Shown: one piece after another, positions 62,222-64,000 of the stretch
How the letters are laid out: each line of letters starts with the position of its first letter
Position numbering within the stretch: the first letter of the stretch is position 1
Assembly: GCF_043195095.1 (NCBI RefSeq)
Contig: NZ_JBAFWN010000007.1
Source: NCEH01 sp043195095
GTDB taxonomy: Bacteria > Pseudomonadota > Alphaproteobacteria > Rhizobiales > Xanthobacteraceae
DNA: 64,000 nt
Reading direction: 5' to 3' (one strand)
Made by a program: the position numbers and the translations under genes
Notes under the pieces: generated by a model
The model's database searches: none
Told to the model about the DNA's origin: nothing
What the model saw: only the letters and a program-made list of their open reading frames with translations

Positions 62222-62641
62222 ATGAACGCGACTGATTCGCTCCTTATCCCCTTGTTCGATGCCGGCCGGCTCTCCGGGCTGACGGGTGGTCCTTTGGGCC
62301 CGCGCTATCGATTCTGGCGCGACGCGGACGGGCAACGCCACATCTTTTCCATCTACGACGCCGATGCGGTGCCGGACTATCCGGACGCGCTCGCCATCGT
62401 CGCGCGGCGCACGCCGGCGGGTCCCATCGCCATGTGGGCGGGCCCGGCCGGAGAGCCGGCGCGGCGGGCCGCCCGGCGCATGAAGGCGGAGGAAGTGCAT
62501 GTGCACGTCTTCGGCGACGATGTGCCGGAAACCCTGGCCCGCTTGCTGCAACCCCACCAGCCGCCGAGCGAATGCCTCGCCTTGCCCGCGCCCGCCTCCA
62601 TGGCGCCGATGTTTGCGAACCAAAGCCGCCAGGCCGCCTGA
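62222..62641 (+). CDS. hypothetical protein
   Basis: 139-aa soluble protein from ATG 62222. It opens with a short hydrophobic stretch and contains PRYRFWRDADGQRHIFSIYD with DADAVPDYPDALAIVARRT, a compact alpha-beta-looking domain. No family recognised with confidence. A convergent hairpin separates it from the gamma-glutamylcyclotransferase-like gene. Confidence 0.75.
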   Translation: MNATDSLLIPLFDAGRLSGLTGGPLGPRYRFWRDADGQRHIFSIYDADAVPDYPDALAIVARRTPAGPIAMWAGPAGEPARRAARRMKAEEVHVHVFGDDVPETLARLLQPHQPPSECLALPAPASMAPMFANQSRQAA

Positions 62642-62710
62642 GCGGCAAGGGAGCCGGAGCCCCGAGGGACAGCATCCTTACGGGGCAGTCTTCTTAAGGG
62701 GCAGGCTTAA

Positions 62711-62731
62711 GGGGCAGGAGGCCCCTGCCCC
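62711..62731. terminator. convergent hairpin between 62641 and 62780
   Basis: GGGGCAGG (62711-62718) pairs with CCTGCCCC (62724-62731) over a five-base loop. It is preceded by three spaced copies of TTA(A/C)GGGGCAG at 62678, 62694 and 62707. Located between convergent genes, it may act for both strands. Confidence 0.55.
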
Positions 62732-62779
62732 CAAACGCGGCCTTACAGGGCGACACCGGCGACGCGCCTTCGCCGCAGC

Positions 62780-63334
62780 TTAGTCGCGGCCCGCATTCAG
62801 CCGGTGGGCGATCCAGGCAAGGCCGCTATCGGCGATGCCCATCGCCTCCAGCGCATGGACGGTGAACAGCACGTAATCGCGATTCGGGCCGGATTTCCCA
62901 TGCGCGCGCTGCACCAGGTGAAGCTGGTCCTCCAATTCCAGCCGCCGGGCATATTGCGCGTGGCCGCGATCCACCAGATAGGCGATCGCCGCCACATCCC
63001 GCCGCGAGCCGTCCAGGATCTGCACCCGCCGCACGCGCTCACGATAAACACCCGAAATCTGCTCGCGCGCGGTGAGATAGGCGTGGGTCTGCGCCCAATC
63101 CTCAGGCGCGATGCGATAGGCGATGCCCCGGCAGGAACCGCCGAGATCCAGCCCCAGCACCAGGCCCGGCTGTTCCGGCGTGCCGCGATGATGGAAGGAA
63201 TAGACGCACAGCGCCCGGTGCGCGCCGAGCAGGCGCGCCTCCGCCTTCTCCGCGAAGGCGAAGCCGGGATTCCACATCAGCGAACCATAGGCGAACACCC
63301 AATGGTCGTGTGGCGTTGGTGCGGGGGAAATCAT
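62780..63334 (-). CDS. gamma-glutamylcyclotransferase (ChaC-like)
   Basis: 184-aa enzyme of the ChaC branch, which cleaves glutathione or gamma-glutamyl peptides to 5-oxoproline. The N-terminal WVFAYGSLMWNPGF is the substrate-binding YGSLMW motif, GTPEQPGLVLGLDLGGSCRG is family-typical, and LTAREQISGVYRE carries the region with the catalytic Glu. ATG 63334 is preferred; ATG 63352 adds six residues. Neither has a clear ribosome site. Confidence 0.88.
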   Translation of the reverse strand: MISPAPTPHDHWVFAYGSLMWNPGFAFAEKAEARLLGAHRALCVYSFHHRGTPEQPGLVLGLDLGGSCRGIAYRIAPEDWAQTHAYLTAREQISGVYRERVRRVQILDGSRRDVAAIAYLVDRGHAQYARRLELEDQLHLVQRAHGKSGPNRDYVLFTVHALEAMGIADSGLAWIAHRLNAGRD

Positions 63335-63487
63335 CGCGGCGCGGGCCGGCATTGACACGGAACGTTCATCGTCGCCTAACAGCGTCTTTAACCGTCTGCA
63401 AGGGTGCGCCGCGCCACGGCCCCCCGGCAGGCCGTATTTCCGGCCCTTCGCGCAGGCATTTTGTCCGGACTGCTCATAGGAACGCCC

Positions 63488-64000
63488 ATGACCGATACTT
63501 CGCCCGCGCCGCGTCGCCGCAAGAGCTGGATGGTCGCCATCCCATTCGGTCTGGTGATGATTCTCGCCATCGGCTGGTGCGGCCTGTGGTTCTATGCCGC
63601 CAACCGGGCGGAACGGGAGATCGACGCCTGGATCGTGCGCGAGAAGACCCTCGGCCGGATCTGGAATTGCGGCGAGCGTAGCCTCGGTGGCTTCCCCTTC
63701 CGCTTCGAGCTGCTGTGCCAGTCGCCGACGCTGGAAACCCAGGGCGGAGATCCGCTGCGCATCAGCGCGGCCAAGGCCCATGCGGTGGCACAGGTGTGGG
63801 CGCCGAACCATATCGTCGCCGAGTTCGCCTCCCCCGCGCGCGTGGAAGACCCCAAGACCGGCCGTATCTATGAGGCGAACTGGAGCCTGCTCCAGATGAG
63901 CGGCATCGGCGACACCAGCGGGCGGCCCCAGCGCTTCGCCCTGGTGGTGGACCAGCCGGATGTGAAATGGGTGCCCACGCCGGGCGCGGACGCATTGCCG
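63488..64000 (+). CDS. DUF2125 protein, truncated by window end
   Basis: The first 171 codons of a DUF2125 family protein, open to the window edge. After a polar N-terminus comes one membrane or signal helix (MVAIPFGLVMILAIGWCGLWFYA), then AEREIDAWIVREKTLGR and WNCGERSLGGFPFRFELLCQ, the recognisable DUF2125 start. Probably an inner-membrane or periplasmic protein of unknown function. Confidence 0.85.
   Translation, partial: MTDTSPAPRRRKSWMVAIPFGLVMILAIGWCGLWFYAANRAEREIDAWIVREKTLGRIWNCGERSLGGFPFRFELLCQSPTLETQGGDPLRISAAKAHAVAQVWAPNHIVAEFASPARVEDPKTGRIYEANWSLLQMSGIGDTSGRPQRFALVVDQPDVKWVPTPGADALP

Overview
This 64 kb window is GC-rich chromosomal DNA from an alphaproteobacterium, most likely a Hyphomicrobiales member near Xanthobacter, Azorhizobium or Ancylobacter (inference). 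The main reasons are a complete acetone carboxylase operon whose subunit lengths (717, 776 and 168 aa) match those known for Xanthobacter autotrophicus, alphaproteobacterial gene neighbourhoods (Tim44-like, mltA, Smr and HTH genes; hpt, ftsE, ftsX, DUF218, plsC), and many four-base ATGA stop/start overlaps. I see no phage, IS element, CRISPR array, rRNA or tRNA.

Layout. Positions 1-4.8 kb hold the 3' part of a cobalamin riboswitch and a vitamin B12 uptake operon (btuB-btuF-btuC-btuD). Positions 4.9-12.3 kb hold a heme-iron locus: heme oxygenase and a TonB heme receptor on the minus strand, divergent from hmuTUV and an overlapping TDT/SLAC1-type transporter. Positions 12.5-19.8 kb hold the acetone carboxylase system: a sigma-54 activator (acxR), a sigma-54 promoter, and acxA-acxB-acxC. 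Positions 19.9-24.9 kb hold an Orn/Lys/Arg decarboxylase-GNAT pair, a LysR regulator and a divergent NAD-dependent epimerase-like gene. htpG follows, with a candidate heat-shock promoter, then a signalling operon at 27.3-32.5 kb (PAS histidine kinase, single-domain receiver, REC-GAF-degenerate GGDEF-EAL protein).

Positions 32.5-39 kb hold a minus-strand operon for uptake and hydrolysis of an amino-acid-like compound (polar amino acid ABC transporter plus two M20 amidohydrolases), with a divergent LysR gene and a perfect palindrome between them. Then come glk and a tripartite tricarboxylate transporter (tctC-tctB-tctA). Positions 43.7-47 kb hold the Tim44-like, mltA, Smr and XRE housekeeping group. 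Positions 47.1-53.4 kb hold the most unusual locus: imelysin, multicopper oxidase, di-heme oxidoreductase, second imelysin and DUF1513, all predicted to be exported and apparently one transcription unit, probably for periplasmic metal (iron or copper) handling. Two PRC-barrel genes, a DUF4175 membrane protein and the hpt/ftsEX/plsC region complete the window, which ends inside a DUF2125 gene.

Two copies of a palindromic REP-like element, in opposite orientations, lie between genes (about 42.15-42.27 and 57.36-57.50 kb). A related half-element appears to have become part of the 5' end of the mltA reading frame.
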